From Sorex araneus (Eukaryota > Chordata > Mammalia > Eulipotyphla > Soricidae), in the NCBI RefSeq assembly GCF_027595985.1, contig NC_073308.1, positions 16,026,511-16,090,510 on the forward strand: a stretch of DNA of 64,000 bases, in the 5' to 3' direction. Position 1 is the first letter of the stretch; each line of letters opens with the position of its first letter. Below are positions 45,413-57,105 of this stretch, in pieces. Below the pieces are notes generated by a model. It had not been told where the DNA came from and ran no database searches. It worked only from the letters and a program-made list of their open reading frames with translations. The translations under genes and the position numbers were made by a program.

Positions 45413-45482
45413 CTCTATCTATCTATCTATTTATTTATCTATCTATGTATCTATCTATCCATCCATCCCTCCCTCCCTCCCC
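45413..45482. repeat. (ATCT)n/(CCCT)n microsatellite
   Basis: CTATCTATCTATCTATTTAT then ATCCATCC and CCCTCCCT units. Confidence 0.95.
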
Positions 45483-46849
45483 CATGCATGAATTTATCTT
45501 GTATCCATGCTCATCTTTTCATAGAGTACAAATTGCATAAAAATTATTACACCATTGGTCAATGACTTTCCTTACTTATTCAATTTAATTATACATTCTA
45601 GAAAATTGTTATTGAAAATTATTGGCCCACATATTCATTTTTTAATTGAGTTACCATGAATTACAAAGTTGTAAAGATAAAACACACACTCAACTCAAAG
45701 CTAATTAAGAACATCCCAACAGAGACCTAAATCCTGCACCTTCAGATTAGAAGTCTGATGTTCTACCAACCAAGGTATTTGGGATCTTCTCTGTCTAGAA
45801 TCCACATGTATATCATCCAGCTTTCCCAAATATCTCAGATTTTATCTGTCAAGACTTTCCTAATTCTCAGAAGAAAGAATGATCATTTGCTTCTATCTTC
45901 CCAGAACTGATAGGGCATTTGTATATGCTTCTGTCTTTGTAGACACAGAAGACTTTATTTCTCTAATGAGACAGTTTATAGGGATAAAACCCTACAACTT
46001 GTCCCTGTGAAGATGGAAATCTGTCCTGGAGTGTTCTATTATGTGCTTTGTCAAGTTCTAAGAAAATGCATTTGGTGGACTTTGTAAATGAAAGTTGGAT
46101 TTTATAGGAAGATTCTGCCTTTTACTAGGTTATGGAGATGAGGAAAATGGAGGATTCTATTATAGACACCAAATTCACCAGGAGGAGAAAGAAAATGCAC
46201 ACAGTGGTCAGGCCTATCTCTTTCTTAGTTAAACAGCCTTCAAAATGCTAACAACAATGATGTCCCTATTGCAGGGAATCTTTTGTAACTTCAGGTAGTC
46301 AAGAAAATGATCCAACTAAAACTTTAAATTAACAGGCAAACTAAACCCACCACATAAAAAGTCTTGTCCTAACTTGGATATTTCCCCCTTTAAAGTCACA
46401 ATAATTTTTTTTAAATTAGGGAAGACATTAAGTAATAGAATGATAGCTTGAGGCAATATCCAGAAGAGAATATCTGAGGGGAAATAATTGCAGTGTCAGG
46501 AGGGAGCAGAGAGAGAAGGACTTGCAACATGGATGACCAAGCTGGCCTCCAGCAATATAATGAAAAGATCCACATAGACCAAATCCTGCCTTTGGTTAAG
46601 ACTAAATGCATTTACTTGGGTGGTGATAGCAGAAAGAGGAGGGAAATGAGGTAGAAATGACATGCCATAACCTCCTTGAAAATACTTGCAGGCTTGTGGT
46701 GATAACTATATGCTGGGCTCCATATAACCCTGGAATGAAGAAGAACGGCACATCTACATTCTATTTCTGCCCTTCCAAATTTCTGATTTTTTTTGCAGCT
46801 ATCTAAGAAAAATTTGATATTGTTGTTGTCTAAGTACATTTAAACTTCA
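45483..46849. other. unassigned unique sequence
   Basis: Nothing recognised; AT-rich. Confidence 0.35.
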
Positions 46850-47470
46850 GCTGAAATAACTGCCAAGTGATTCATGTCTATGTAGGTGAATATAATGATG
46901 GTATCTGGAGCCCCGGTGCGCCATTTTCATTTCACTTTAAATAAAAAACAAAATGTATCTATGTCAGTCAGTGCCCTTCTGCTGTACTCAGAGGTATCAA
47001 ACAGGCTACAATTATGATTGTGGAGTGATTGTGTCACATTGGAGGAAGGTTTATTGCTTTTGAGTCGCTAGGCAGTAACACATTCTGTTTCATATTACTC
47101 TTTATATCATTGTTTGGCTGTGACTAGAATAATCAAATGCCATCAAATGCTGTCAAATTCAATTTACAGTATTTTTCATTGAAGCGGGCTTTCTGCATTA
47201 TATTTCTTGTTTTCCCTCTCCATCGCTGGCAAGGAAGAGCCACTGTAATCAGGGCCTTTATTTACAAAACCAACAGAGTGAAGCTGCATCCTGGTCTCTA
47301 ACAGATACTTTATTTCCCTTTATTCAGAAGAGAAATTGGATGTGCTTTTCTCATGCAATTAGCATTAAGTAGGTGAAAGAAAACTCTTCCAAGAGGATAG
47401 GCATGTTAGCTCCTGCCCCATGTGCTTAGCGAACGGTGCAAATTCCTGTTAGCCGTTCTTACAGGTACAG
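46850..47470. other. candidate conserved non-coding block
   Basis: Repeat-free with motif-dense texture (CAAATGCCATCAAATGCTGT, TTTATTTACAAAACC forkhead-like, GTGATTGTGTCACATTGG). Possible enhancer; untested. Confidence 0.28.
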
Positions 47471-47818
47471 GCGCCGTGGAATCGGAAACAGTATTCTTCA
47501 AAGGCCAAATCTGGTGTGCTTGCTTGGATTTGGCCACATAACACCAGAAGTGCAACAGATGTTTTCTCCTTCCATAATTTCCCTATAAGCCCATAGCTCA
47601 TCACCGGAGAGTAATCTGAACAAGGAGTTCAGGGGTACTTTGATCAAGGGGGCAGCTTCCAATGTTCTCATAAACATTGCTGACTCCAATTCCTCCTTGA
47701 AAAAGAATTGAGATCTGTAGTAATATGGCCAGCAGGCAACAGAGTCACAAATGCATGTGGAAGGGTAACTTTGGTTTATCTGTGGATGTGTATGTTTTAA
47801 ACTGCTACTATAAACCAT

Positions 47819-48388
47819 GTTCACGGCCACAGCCATGCTCACAGTCACTCTCCACACGCTCAGACGAGCCTCATGCATGAAGGAACAACCGGCAGAGGAA
47901 CCCAGGTGTGTGGGACCTGGGGCTGAGATCTCCAAGCCTCCTCGGATCAGGACTGGGCCTCCTCCACCCAGATCCCCCATTTCCAGTAGTGAGGTAGTCA
48001 CACCCACAAACTGCTCTAGGTGCCATGTAATCCCATCAATGGCCAAGATCCAGAGACTATAAAACAAAGCTCCCGGAAGCATGTGGCCATATCTGTGGCT
48101 GTGTGATCTCTTATTATCTAGTTCTCCCTCTCGGAAAACTTGGCAAGCTACTGAGAGTATGCTGCTTGCACAGCAGAGCCTGGCAAGCTCCCTGTGGCGT
48201 ATTTGATATGCCAAAGACAGCAACAATGATGGTCTCATTCCCCTGACCCTGAAAGAGCCTCCAATGTGGCACCGTTGGAAAGATGAGTAAAGAGAGACTG
48301 CTAAAATCCCAGGGCTAGGATGAATAGAGATGTTACTGGAACCCGCTTGAGCAAATCGATGAACAATGGGATGACAGTGATACAGTGA
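47819..48388 (+). mobile_element. RTE-tailed non-autonomous element
   Basis: TSD TACTATAAACCAT (13 bp) at 47806-47818 and 48389-48401. The body carries CTCCACACGCTCAGACGAG, CCTCATGCATGA and AACCCAGG blocks shared with the 4.1-5.0 kb element. The 3' end reads GAATAGAGATGTTACTGG, GCTTGAGCAAATCGATGAAC, GGGATGACAGTGATACAGTG, the same tail as the RTE LINE at 21.2 kb. A long minus-strand frame crosses it (47498-48595, 365 codons) but extends into unrelated flank on both sides and has no recognised domain. Confidence 0.88.
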
Positions 48389-48625
48389 TACTATAAACCA
48401 TAGGATTTGAATATTTTCCAAAAAGATATATATTTTTGGAAAACCTATTAAGTAACAGCATATTTTAAAACAGACATAGACAATAAAGTTTCTACTGTTT
48501 GAACTGGGGTTTCTCAGGTTTATTGTGGTCATTCTCACTAGGAAGTGACAAGTGTGCTTCACACTTCTGGATGTGTGTGCAAGGCCTGCATACATTGCCT
48601 GCTACTACTAACATCCTTCTTATTT

Positions 48626-48801
48626 GCCATTTTTTGTTTGCTTTTAGGTCACACACCCAGCAGTGCTCAAGGCTTACTCCTGGCTCTGTGTTCCAGGATC
48701 ACTCCTGGCAGTGCTCAGGGGGCCATATGGAGTACTGGGGATCAAATCTAGGTCAGGCTATGCAAGGTGAATGCTCCAGTCACTATACTACCACTCCAGC
48801 C
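48626..48801 (-). mobile_element. Sorex-type SINE, moderately diverged
   Basis: Reverse copy: TTGCTTTTAGGTCACACACC, GGGGGCCATATGGAGTACTG, GGGATCAAATCTAGGTC (B box), ending CTACCACTCCAGCC. Confidence 0.9.
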
Positions 48802-51389
48802 TTTTAGTTTGCCTGCATTCTGAAATAACAACAATAGACAGGTATCAAAACCATTTTGAAATACACGGTATTGCCATAGTATAGTTTTAGCTACAGAACA
48901 GGAAGCTGCAGGAGTTGATTTTGCAATTAGATTGAGAAAACATTCATTTCAAATTATTCCATGTCAACTGGCTGAGGATTATATCAAGGAAATCAATAAC
49001 CTCCAAATCAAAATGCTTGGTTTGGTTTGTGGAGGGAAGCAGACAGATGGACTCAAATTTTCAGAGATGGAGCCAAGCACAGACACAAGGTGCTTCCCCA
49101 GCCTCTGGTAATCAACATTCATTGGGACCAGAAGGCACAGGGTACAGGGATTTCAATGGCATGATTTCCTTAAGGCAAAGAGCCGTGTTTTGTCTATCTC
49201 TGAGAAACACTTCTCTTAGCAGCTTCACAGGCCACGGGCCATGACTTTGTCAGAGACAGGAAGCAAGTGAGAGGTTTTCTAAGACCACAATGATGATGAT
49301 GAACTCATTAATCAGGAGGCTAAGTCCTGATGCATACAGTGGCAATTTGTGTTTCTGATATGGACTTTGGAAGTACATTAGATTCTTCCGAGTGTAATTC
49401 AACTTTCAAACAAATCTCTTCCACCAATACCACTTAAGAACAAACTGAGGGAAGCATGTGTCCCATGGTGTCTTTGAAACACCCATTTTGTCCCATGGGA
49501 ATGATGGTAACCTTTGTGCGATCAAGATGTATTTTCTCTTCAAGAGCCTCATGAAACAAGACTTCACAAAACCACCCTTTTAGTATATTTAAATATTCAT
49601 GATTTTATGTGCAGAAATGCATAATGCTCCACTCAATTCCAGGCTCTGATTTTTCTAGGTAAACAGTCCAGGACAAATATGCACAGAAATATGCGTCTTT
49701 GTATTTGAATGAAGAATCCAATCCCTTTTAATGAAATTTTTAATGAAAGACTTTTCAGAAAGGTTCAGGACACATTGTCTAAAAGGCTTTTACCATTTTG
49801 ACATGCTTGGATCCTGATATCATGTTATGTTCTAGCAGGAGGGATTTGACAAACGGACGGAGAAGGTAAAGGCACCACACTCCCAGAGCCCAGTAGGATG
49901 CTGAGCTCTGCAGACACTGTGGGGGTGAAGTTACCTAAAATATGGGAAGGATGATGAGGGCCAAAGCAGAGTCAAATGCCATCCCGAATGGTCAGCCAGA
50001 GTTGGTCCTTTAAGTAGAACAATTACTTATAATTTTGTACCTACAAAGTGGAATATAAACTCAATGCAGCAATTAGAAACTTCATGAACTGAAGTAGGGA
50101 GACAGTAAAAATACATTTCCAGGGTGAGAATCTGGCATGCCAATTCTTAGAAGCATATGAAATGTGATTGTTTTGCTTATGACAGTAATTTTTCTGTAGT
50201 CATGACATATGGGTTCACTCTCACTCAGATCTTTGACCCAATAGTCCACAAAGTGTCTGAATCATATTCGAGCCCAGGAACTCCATCCTATGCGTCAATG
50301 ATTGTCAGGACGAAGTACCGCTTCAGAAGGATGTAAGGACCGAGGTACATGTGAAATCTGGGTTTAAAAATGCTGTCGTGTTCCTCTTATCCACTCTCAT
50401 GTATTTTTTTAAAAGATAGAAGATCTCATCACTTTATCTTCTTCAGTTTTACTCTTGCCATAAAATGCCAGTGAGTGTTATTTGGTAAAAAGCACAGACT
50501 TTTTTAATGGCAAGGATACAAGCACTCAGTAGAGAAAGTTTCCCACTAACTTTTCTTTTTGAAAAACTTTTCTCTTTGTGTCAGCAAACAAAAAGGTAAA
50601 AACACCACAGACAATTCTCATAACAGTGACACTGTCTTCATTTGTCATCAAACATTTAGGATCCCTCTCATAAAAAGTCAGTATGCCAGTAACAAGTGTT
50701 ATAGCCATTCAAGTAAACATCCTTATCATGCTGTTTAGTTATCAAGCATTTTTTTTTACTTCTATGTCCACTTGCAGTTGATCAACTTTTACACCTAAGA
50801 ATATGCTTATCCTTCTTATTTTTTTAACCATAACTGCTAGTGGTGCCTGTTTACATGAAATGGACATGCCATGGTATGCACCTACAGCTTGACTTCCAAC
50901 AACTTCTCTGCTTAAATGGACAGGGCAATTAGGGATCAGAGAACAACATGTGCATCTTTATCACAAGCCAGTCAGAGACATAGTATTATTCTAGACTTTA
51001 ATGTGGCTTATCAAAACACCAATGTCTTTATGCTTAGGTTAATTGGAAATAGATATCCTTGACATAAAGCTATGGTGGTAGGAAATAGAAAACACCCTCG
51101 TGCTGGATGCATGTTCCACAAGGATATCACTGAGGAAGGAGATTCCCCTCCACTGTTGTCATTTATCTACGATACCTACTGGGGTCCCACAAACCCTAGG
51201 CAACCTGCAACTGGTTGGCCACCGCCCAAACCCCTGCTACCCTAAAGAGCGAATGAGTGAAATGGGCATAGTTGTTAATGTCAGCTGGGAGACCGTACGA
51301 CTGGGTTAGTCCCAGAGTTCATAAATTACTGTCAGCACCAGAGGAGCGATGCAAGCACCAGCAAACCAATTTCCCCTAAGTGCAAATGG
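48802..51389. other. unassigned unique sequence
   Basis: About 2.6 kb with no recognised transposon. Parts near 49260-49860 look like possible conserved non-coding DNA. Confidence 0.35.
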
Positions 51390-51830
51390 CACTTTTGTTA
51401 TTTGGTGTCAAAGTTACCAGGCACACAATGACAAGCTGCCATAACACATTTTCTTGTTCACTAAAGAACAAGGATTTCCTTGGTTGATATTCCTTGCGAT
51501 GCTCCTTTTCATAATTTACAACAACTAGATGCTGATAGGTTATTTAACATTTATGAAGTTAAGATGTAATCAGAAAAAGCCTGATTATCTTTACAAATAA
51601 AAAAGTTAAATTATTCAACTTTTTTTTTCCCCTCTCGGGTTTCATTTCACAGCAGGTGCATACTTTACAATGGGACAAGTCAATCAAATAATCCTTTTTA
51701 AAAATCTGTTTTTTAGGAGCCAGAGCAGGAACAATTCTAACAGGAAAACTATTAACTTGGTTTGATAGCCAAATTTGCTTCAAAACCTTGGTAAATGCTT
51801 CCCATCATGCTTTTAACAAATCTGCCAAAG
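51390..51830. other. candidate conserved non-coding block
   Basis: Repeat-free AT-rich segment with GATGTAATCAG and TGATTATCTTTAC motifs. Untested. Confidence 0.22.
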
Positions 51831-51838
51831 TCTGTCTT

Positions 51839-51840
<2 letters not shown>

Positions 51841-51879
<39 letters not shown>
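51841..51879. repeat. (TG)n microsatellite
   Basis: TATG then an unbroken (TG) run of about 16 units ending TATG. Confidence 0.97.
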
Positions 51880-51881
<2 letters not shown>

Positions 51882-52357
51882 AGAGGGTGGGGGTTGAGGG
51901 TGTATGTTTCACAGTTATGTCCTTTTGGGGTCATGAAATAGACTCTTAAACACACACCAAACCTGCTGAAAGTGAACAAAGACTGTTTACATGATAGTTA
52001 GCACCTTTTCTATCCTACTGGGTGTTATTATTATTCACAATGGGGACACTGTCCTGTTGTTCTTTCTAAGACACTTCTCACACAGGTCCAGCTGCCATTT
52101 CCTGTCCCTATGAGGGTCTCAATGTACATTTTAATGTTAGTTGAAATTAATAGATGAATGAATAGATCTAGAGGCAAACAAATTTCTTGAAAGTAAAAGA
52201 ACCAGAACTTTGTTGCAAAACATGATGACCTGGAGTTACTTTTTTCTCATATTTATTTTCTAATGTCTAGAAAAAACTAATTTTTCATCTTTGAACTTGA
52301 TCTTAGTAAACTGTAGAAATGATTTGCTGTTTGCATCTTTAGGTAGAAAAAGTAGAG
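51880..52357. other. unassigned sequence
   Basis: Nothing recognised. Confidence 0.35.
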
Positions 52358-52518
52358 CTGGGGCTGGAGCAATAGTAAAGTGGGTAGGAGACTGCCTTGC
52401 ATGTGGCTGATGTGGGTTTGATCTCTGCCACCCCATATGGTCCCCCAATAATTCCAGAAGTGATTCCTGAGCACAGAGCCGAGAATAAGCCCTAAGAGCA
52501 CTGGGTGTGGCTAAAAAG
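52358..52518 (+). mobile_element. diverged SINE
   Basis: GGGCTGGAGCAATAGTAAAG head, GTGGGTTTGATCTCTGCC (B box), CCCCATATGGTCCCCC, ending CTGGGTGTGGCTAAAAAG. Confidence 0.88.
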
Positions 52519-52764
52519 ATAAAGGGTGCATACTTGAATGTGTCCACCCCAGGTTTGACTCTGGCACCACTTGGTTACCTGAGAATTTCTGGGTAGAGTC
52601 CTGGAGGCTTCCGGCACTGCCAGCATGGCTCAGTATCTCACAGCACCACCAGGTCCTTGCACGGAATTGCTGGCCTGGCTAGCTGAGAATGCTCCCCTGA
52701 GCATGCTTGCGAGTCTTTCCTCCTACTCCCAATCACCTCTCTTCCAAAAAAAAAACAACGAAAC
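52519..52764 (+). mobile_element. older SINE remnant joined to the previous one
   Basis: CCAGGTTTGACTCTGGCACC (B box), then a core-like stretch ending in an A-rich tail CCAAAAAAAAAACAACG. Strongly diverged, probably a different subfamily. Confidence 0.5.
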
Positions 52765-53300
52765 AAAAAAAAGAAAGATACCAGTGAGGAATTAGAGCAC
52801 AGTGTCTGACTAGAGGAAAAGGAGTCAGGACATTAAGTGCTGATTCTAACACTTGAGTGAGAAATGACCAAGAGAAGCAGATTAGGGTGCCATGTGGACT
52901 GTCATCATTCATCAAATGAAAGAAGATGTGGAAGACAACTGGGTTTCCTACAGTAAGTGAGATACTTGGCAACCCCTTTGACAAATGCCCATCAATAATT
53001 CAGTAACATAAGACCCATTTACCAAACACACAAAGCAAAGGCAACAGCAATAGAATACAACAAAAGGGACCTTAGCTCCAAGGCTGCACAGCTAAGGTGA
53101 TTATAAACAAAACAAGGTGTAAGGTAGAAGGAAAGAGAGGATGGAAGGGAAGAACATGACTACAAGTACACCATTCCTGCCCTTCACCCTGCCCCTAGCC
53201 CCTCCAGTCTCTAATCAGAGCTGGGCACAAGGAACACCTACAACTGCATAGCAAAAGTGAAAAAGCAAAAGATCTCACCTGGTTAAAGCAACAACAAAGG
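52765..53300. other. unassigned sequence
   Basis: Nothing recognised. Confidence 0.35.
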
Positions 53301-53309
53301 ATTTAAATA

Positions 53310-54150
53310 GGTAATTCCCCAAAGAAGACCCATAAATGCCCAGCAGGCGCTAGAAAGCTCATCATCAGGAGTTGCAGATCAAAGCCACAGGGAGGTTGAC
53401 CAGTGGGCTGACCTGTTATGAGGTCAGCTGTCAGAAATACAGAGAGAGTTTCTGTGGAGAAGGAGGCACAGAAGAGAAAACCTGTGCACTTCTGGAAGGC
53501 CACGGCACAGATGCTTGAAAACAGTATGGAGGGCCTGCAAACATCAGCACTATGACCATCAGATGATGCAGAATCCTACTTCTGGGTAAGTAGTCTATGG
53601 AGCTTAAATCAGCATCAGGAAGAGCTATCTGGATTTTTATGTCCACTGCAACGTTGCTGGTAGAGCCAAGAATGGGAAACAACTTTCAATGTGAGTGGAG
53701 AAGAGGATAAAGAAAATGTGGTGTATATGTTGTGGAATATCACTCAGCCTTAAAACAAAAAGGAAGTCCTGCCACATGTGACACCACATGAATGAAAATG
53801 GAGCACATGTCAAGGGAAATAGACAAAGACAAGCATCTCATGGTTTCACTAACATGAAGAATCTTTAAAAATCTATAATCGGACAGGGAAGAAAGGTGTT
53901 TGCCAGGGATAGGTGGGGGCAACAGGGAGAAAGTGGGGGCAAGTTTCCCCCAACTTTTGGTTAAAAGTTAGTCAAACCTAAGGGTCTCATGTATATCATG
54001 GTGGCCTCAGTTGGTAATACCCCACTGTATCACTGAAATGTGCAACTTGAGTATTCTCGTAAGAATAATGATAAGGTAAATATTTGAGATGATGGATGTA
54101 TTAATGAACCTACCAGTGGAATTTTTTTACAATGTCTGTGTTTATGGAGG
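53310..54150 (+). mobile_element. ancient L1M 3' end (ORF2 end plus 3'UTR)
   Basis: Collinear with the old mammalian L1 3' region: CCAAAGAAGACCCATAAATG, AAAACAGTATGGAGGGCC, ATCCTACTTCTGGGTAAG, ATAAAGAAAATGTGGTGTAT, GGAATATCACTCAGCC, TTGCCAGGGATAGGTGGGGG, GAGATGATGGATGTATTAAT. Diverged with small indels, placing it before the shrew-specific L1s. Confidence 0.9.
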
Positions 54151-55010
54151 TGTTGTGCTCCACACGTGAAACAGATGATGAGCTGATTTGTCAATTATAC
54201 CCAGGTAAAGTGGAGATACATTTATTAACAGGTAAAATAAAACAAATCATTGCAATGAGTTTTAGATTTTCTTCTGGAACTCACCACTGCTGTCACCTGG
54301 TTATTGCATTTCTAATTGGAGAGAATGAAAACAATTGCAGGTGCTGGAACATCCCCATATATGCCACATGGGTTCCTGGGAAAGCGTAATGCCAATTTTG
54401 ACTTTAAATGGCTCATGTCTGATCTAATACACTGCAGCTAACAATGCTGAGGTGTCTAACGTCTATAGATAGGTCATACTGCAGCAAGCTGCCTTTTAAT
54501 CAAAACCTGATTAACAAAAAGCATTTATATTCTTAAGCAGTATGAAGTGAAATGATTTCGTGGCAGAAGAATTGTTGCCAATTCTGTCCTTTAATGGACT
54601 TAGAGATAAGTGTGAAAGGCAAATCACCAGTATTTTGATATCATACATTAAACCTAAATAACTCACCATCTTCCCTGGAAAAAAAGTGATCCTTGCATGT
54701 AATGACGCTGTTAATTAGAACATGATTAAGAACTAAAGTAGTTAGAATATAGTCACCCCTTTGATACATTCATGAAGCTTATTATTAGCTTCAGGGTTTA
54801 AATAATTTCGAATATTTAGATTTTCAGTAAGGAGATGGATCTCTAGTATTACTCTGACTCAACCACCTAGGACCCATGAAGTATTGGTTGTTGTAGTGCC
54901 TGTAATTTTCTGTGACATACATCCTGCTCTCTTTAATACAAATGTGCAACTCTTGACCCACAGTTCAGAGATGGTGAAAGGTGAGGAGAAATGTTTAGGA
55001 ATAACTAACC
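54151..55010. other. unassigned sequence, possible conserved block
   Basis: AT-rich and repeat-free. 54480-54800 has the texture of conserved non-coding DNA. Untested. Confidence 0.25.
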
Positions 55011-55014
55011 CAGT

Positions 55015-55090
55015 TTACACTGTCTGTAAATGGGGAGAATAATGTCCCACATCTATCTCATGCCCCCTAAAGGTTTTACAATGCAATCTC
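55015..55090 (+). mobile_element. MIR remnant (forward)
   Basis: CTGTAAATGGGGAGAATAAT and CATCTATCTCATGCC match the MIR 3' half (ctgtaaaatggggataataat...cctacctcat). Confidence 0.55.
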
Positions 55091-55119
55091 AATGGCTTCA
55101 CATAACAGCAAGGCAAGGC

Positions 55120-55215
55120 ATGTATATATGATCCTTTCCCAGGTGAGAAACCTCAATTTCAGAGACAATGTGTAAATGTCCAAGGTCATGGGGGACTAAC
55201 TAGTGGAGCCATTCC
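55120..55215 (-). mobile_element. MIR remnant (reverse)
   Basis: GTGAGAAACCTCAATTTCAG, AATGTCCAAGGTCATGG and CTAACTAGTGGAGCC match the complement of MIR (gaggaaactgaggctcagag...ccaaggtcacacagctagt). Confidence 0.65.
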
Positions 55216-55334
55216 CTGTAGCAAGAATATTTACTTCTCTGAAATAGGCAGGAACATTATCCACCCATTGAGACAACACAGAGGGTTTTTGAAAATGTGT
55301 GTGCATGTTTTGTTTTAGTCGTTAATAAAGGAAA

Positions 55335-55423
55335 ACGGGTCTGAAGGGGACTCAGTGGCATAGTTGATGCTCTGGGGCTGTGAGGTCCCAAGTTTAATTG
55401 CCAGTACTGCAAGGAAAAAAATA
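55335..55423 (+). mobile_element. tRNA-like SINE head remnant
   Basis: TCAGTGGCATAGTTGATGC, CAAGTTTAATTGCCAGTAC (decayed B box) and an A run; no core. Confidence 0.5.
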
Positions 55424-55441
55424 AAGTAATGCAGAAAACGC

Positions 55442-55482
55442 AAAGTTTATTTAGATTTGTCCTAGGGATCTAAATAAACTTT
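55442..55482. repeat. perfect 15-bp inverted repeat
   Basis: AAAGTTTATTTAGAT at 55442-55456 and its exact complement ATCTAAATAAACTTT at 55468-55482 are separated by 11 nt. It could fold as a stem-loop. Confidence 0.95.
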
Positions 55483-55744
55483 ATAAATAAAATATACTGA
55501 GCATTTATTTCTCCAATTAATCCAGGAATAGTTTATAAGAATATGTTGTTTGCACAGAATTCTGATTGGAGGTGCTAATGATATACCAAAGTGTGGAGAT
55601 CTTAATTTTCTAGAGCTCAAAGCATTTTATAGTCTTACTCCTAATGTTTATCCAGTAATAGTGAGATAAAGTGAACCAGGATATGCTTGTGAGCTAAGAG
55701 GAGGTCTATCAAGGATTTAAAGATAATATTTATGTGCTCTTTTT

Positions 55745-55773
55745 TTTTAAAGAGAATCCTCACTTAGCCACAT

Positions 55774-55808
<35 letters not shown>

Positions 55809-55977
55809 TTTTTGCTTTTTGGGTCACACCTGGTGATGCACAGGGGTTATTCCTGACTCTTCACTCAGGAATTACTCCTGGTGGTGCTCAGGGGACCATA
55901 ACAGATGCTAGGAATCGAATCCGGATCGGCCACGTGCAAGGCAAACACCTTACCCACTGTGCTATTGCTCCTGCCCC
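55745..55977 (-). mobile_element. SINE with (AAAT)n tail and extra 3' sequence
   Basis: TSD TTATGTGCTCTTTTT at 55730-55744 and 55978-55992. The SINE spans about 55814-55977 (TTGCTTTTTGGGTCACACC, GGAATCGAATCCGGATC, GCTATTGCTCCTGCCCC). On the minus strand the tail is (AAAT)n, then about 23 bp of non-SINE sequence (GTGGCTAAGTGAGGATTCTC), then a second short A run before the TSD. Confidence 0.9.
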
Positions 55978-56020
55978 TTATGTGCTCTTTTTGTAGATTT
56001 TTGAGAAATGATTATTCTTT

Positions 56021-56482
56021 TTTAAAATTTCATTTATTTATTTTTTATTAGTGAATCCCCGTGAGATAAAGTTACAGACTTACAAGTTTTCATGCTTACG
56101 TTTCAGTCATACAATGATCGAGTACCCATCCCTCCACCAGTGCCCATTTTCCACCACCAATGGTCCCAGCATCCCTCCCACCACCCCAACCCTGTCCCCT
56201 TCACCCCACCCCGCCTCTGTGGCAGGGCATTCCCATTTGCTCTCTCTCTCTTTTTGGGTGTTGTGGTTTGCTATAGAGGTATTAAGTAGGCATCATGTTC
56301 AGTCTATCGTCTATTTTCAGCCAGTATCTCCCATCCCTAGTGGGCCCACCTAGCACCCTTTGCTTGGTGATTCCTTCTCTAGCAGAGTTGCTTCTTCACC
56401 TAGCATGTGAGGCCAGCTTTCAAGCTGTGGAGTAATCCTCCTGGTACTTATCTCCACTATTCTTAGGTGTTAGTCTCCCCAA
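56021..56482 (-). mobile_element. L1 3' end
   Basis: Near-perfect 15-bp TSD AAATGATT(A/C)TTCTTT at 56006-56020 and 56483-56497. Reverse L1 3'UTR: CCATCCCTCCACCAGTGCCC, a C-rich block, GTTGTGGTTTGCTATAGAGG, ATCTCCACTATTCTTAGG. Severely 5'-truncated. Confidence 0.9.
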
Positions 56483-56497
56483 AAATGATTCTTCTTT

Positions 56498-57042
56498 CTT
56501 CTTTCTTCCCCTAGTTATACTGCTCCTGCTCCTAAGATCCCATTTGGCTTAGTCAAGTTTATTCCTTGTACAGGTACAGGGAGGTAAAGTCTCCAGAAGG
56601 CTAGCCATTGTTAGGTGGGTGATTTCCTCCCCAGGTGAAACTTCTGGTCTTGACATGCCCAGGAAATAACAGTATTCTTCCATAATTATGCGGTTTCATA
56701 GCATCATTTCTTGTCCTGGAGCCACTTCAAGGCTCTATCAGAGCTAAACTCTATCAGAAACCAGAGACTATGACAGTCAATTTAAAAATGGGAGTGGATT
56801 TGAGTGAAGCCCGGTTCAGAGAAGAATCTCTCGTGGACCAAAGAGAGACATGTCTTTCTTAGTCTCCAGGTGCAGACTAAGAATCTTCTCAGAGTCAAGG
56901 GCAGACTGAATTTGAGTTCAACTCTGCAGTGTGACCGAGTATCCGGTATTTCTGCTTCAGCTTTTCAATTTCCATTCTGACTATGGCCATAATGATCTCT
57001 GGCCATTTGCACAAGAATGGCTGAAGAAAAGTGAGAGAGTAC
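56498..57042. other. unassigned sequence
   Basis: Nothing recognised. Confidence 0.35.
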
Positions 57043-57105
57043 TTTTTTTTTTTTTTGACTTAATACCACTTGACTCTAATTGACCAAGTGTGAAAAAAAA
57101 AAAAA
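57043..57105. repeat. T-run/A-run inverted arrangement
   Basis: T14 at 57043-57056 and A13 at 57093-57105 enclose a short imperfect palindrome (CACTTG ... CAAGTG). It may fold into a hairpin. Confidence 0.85.
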
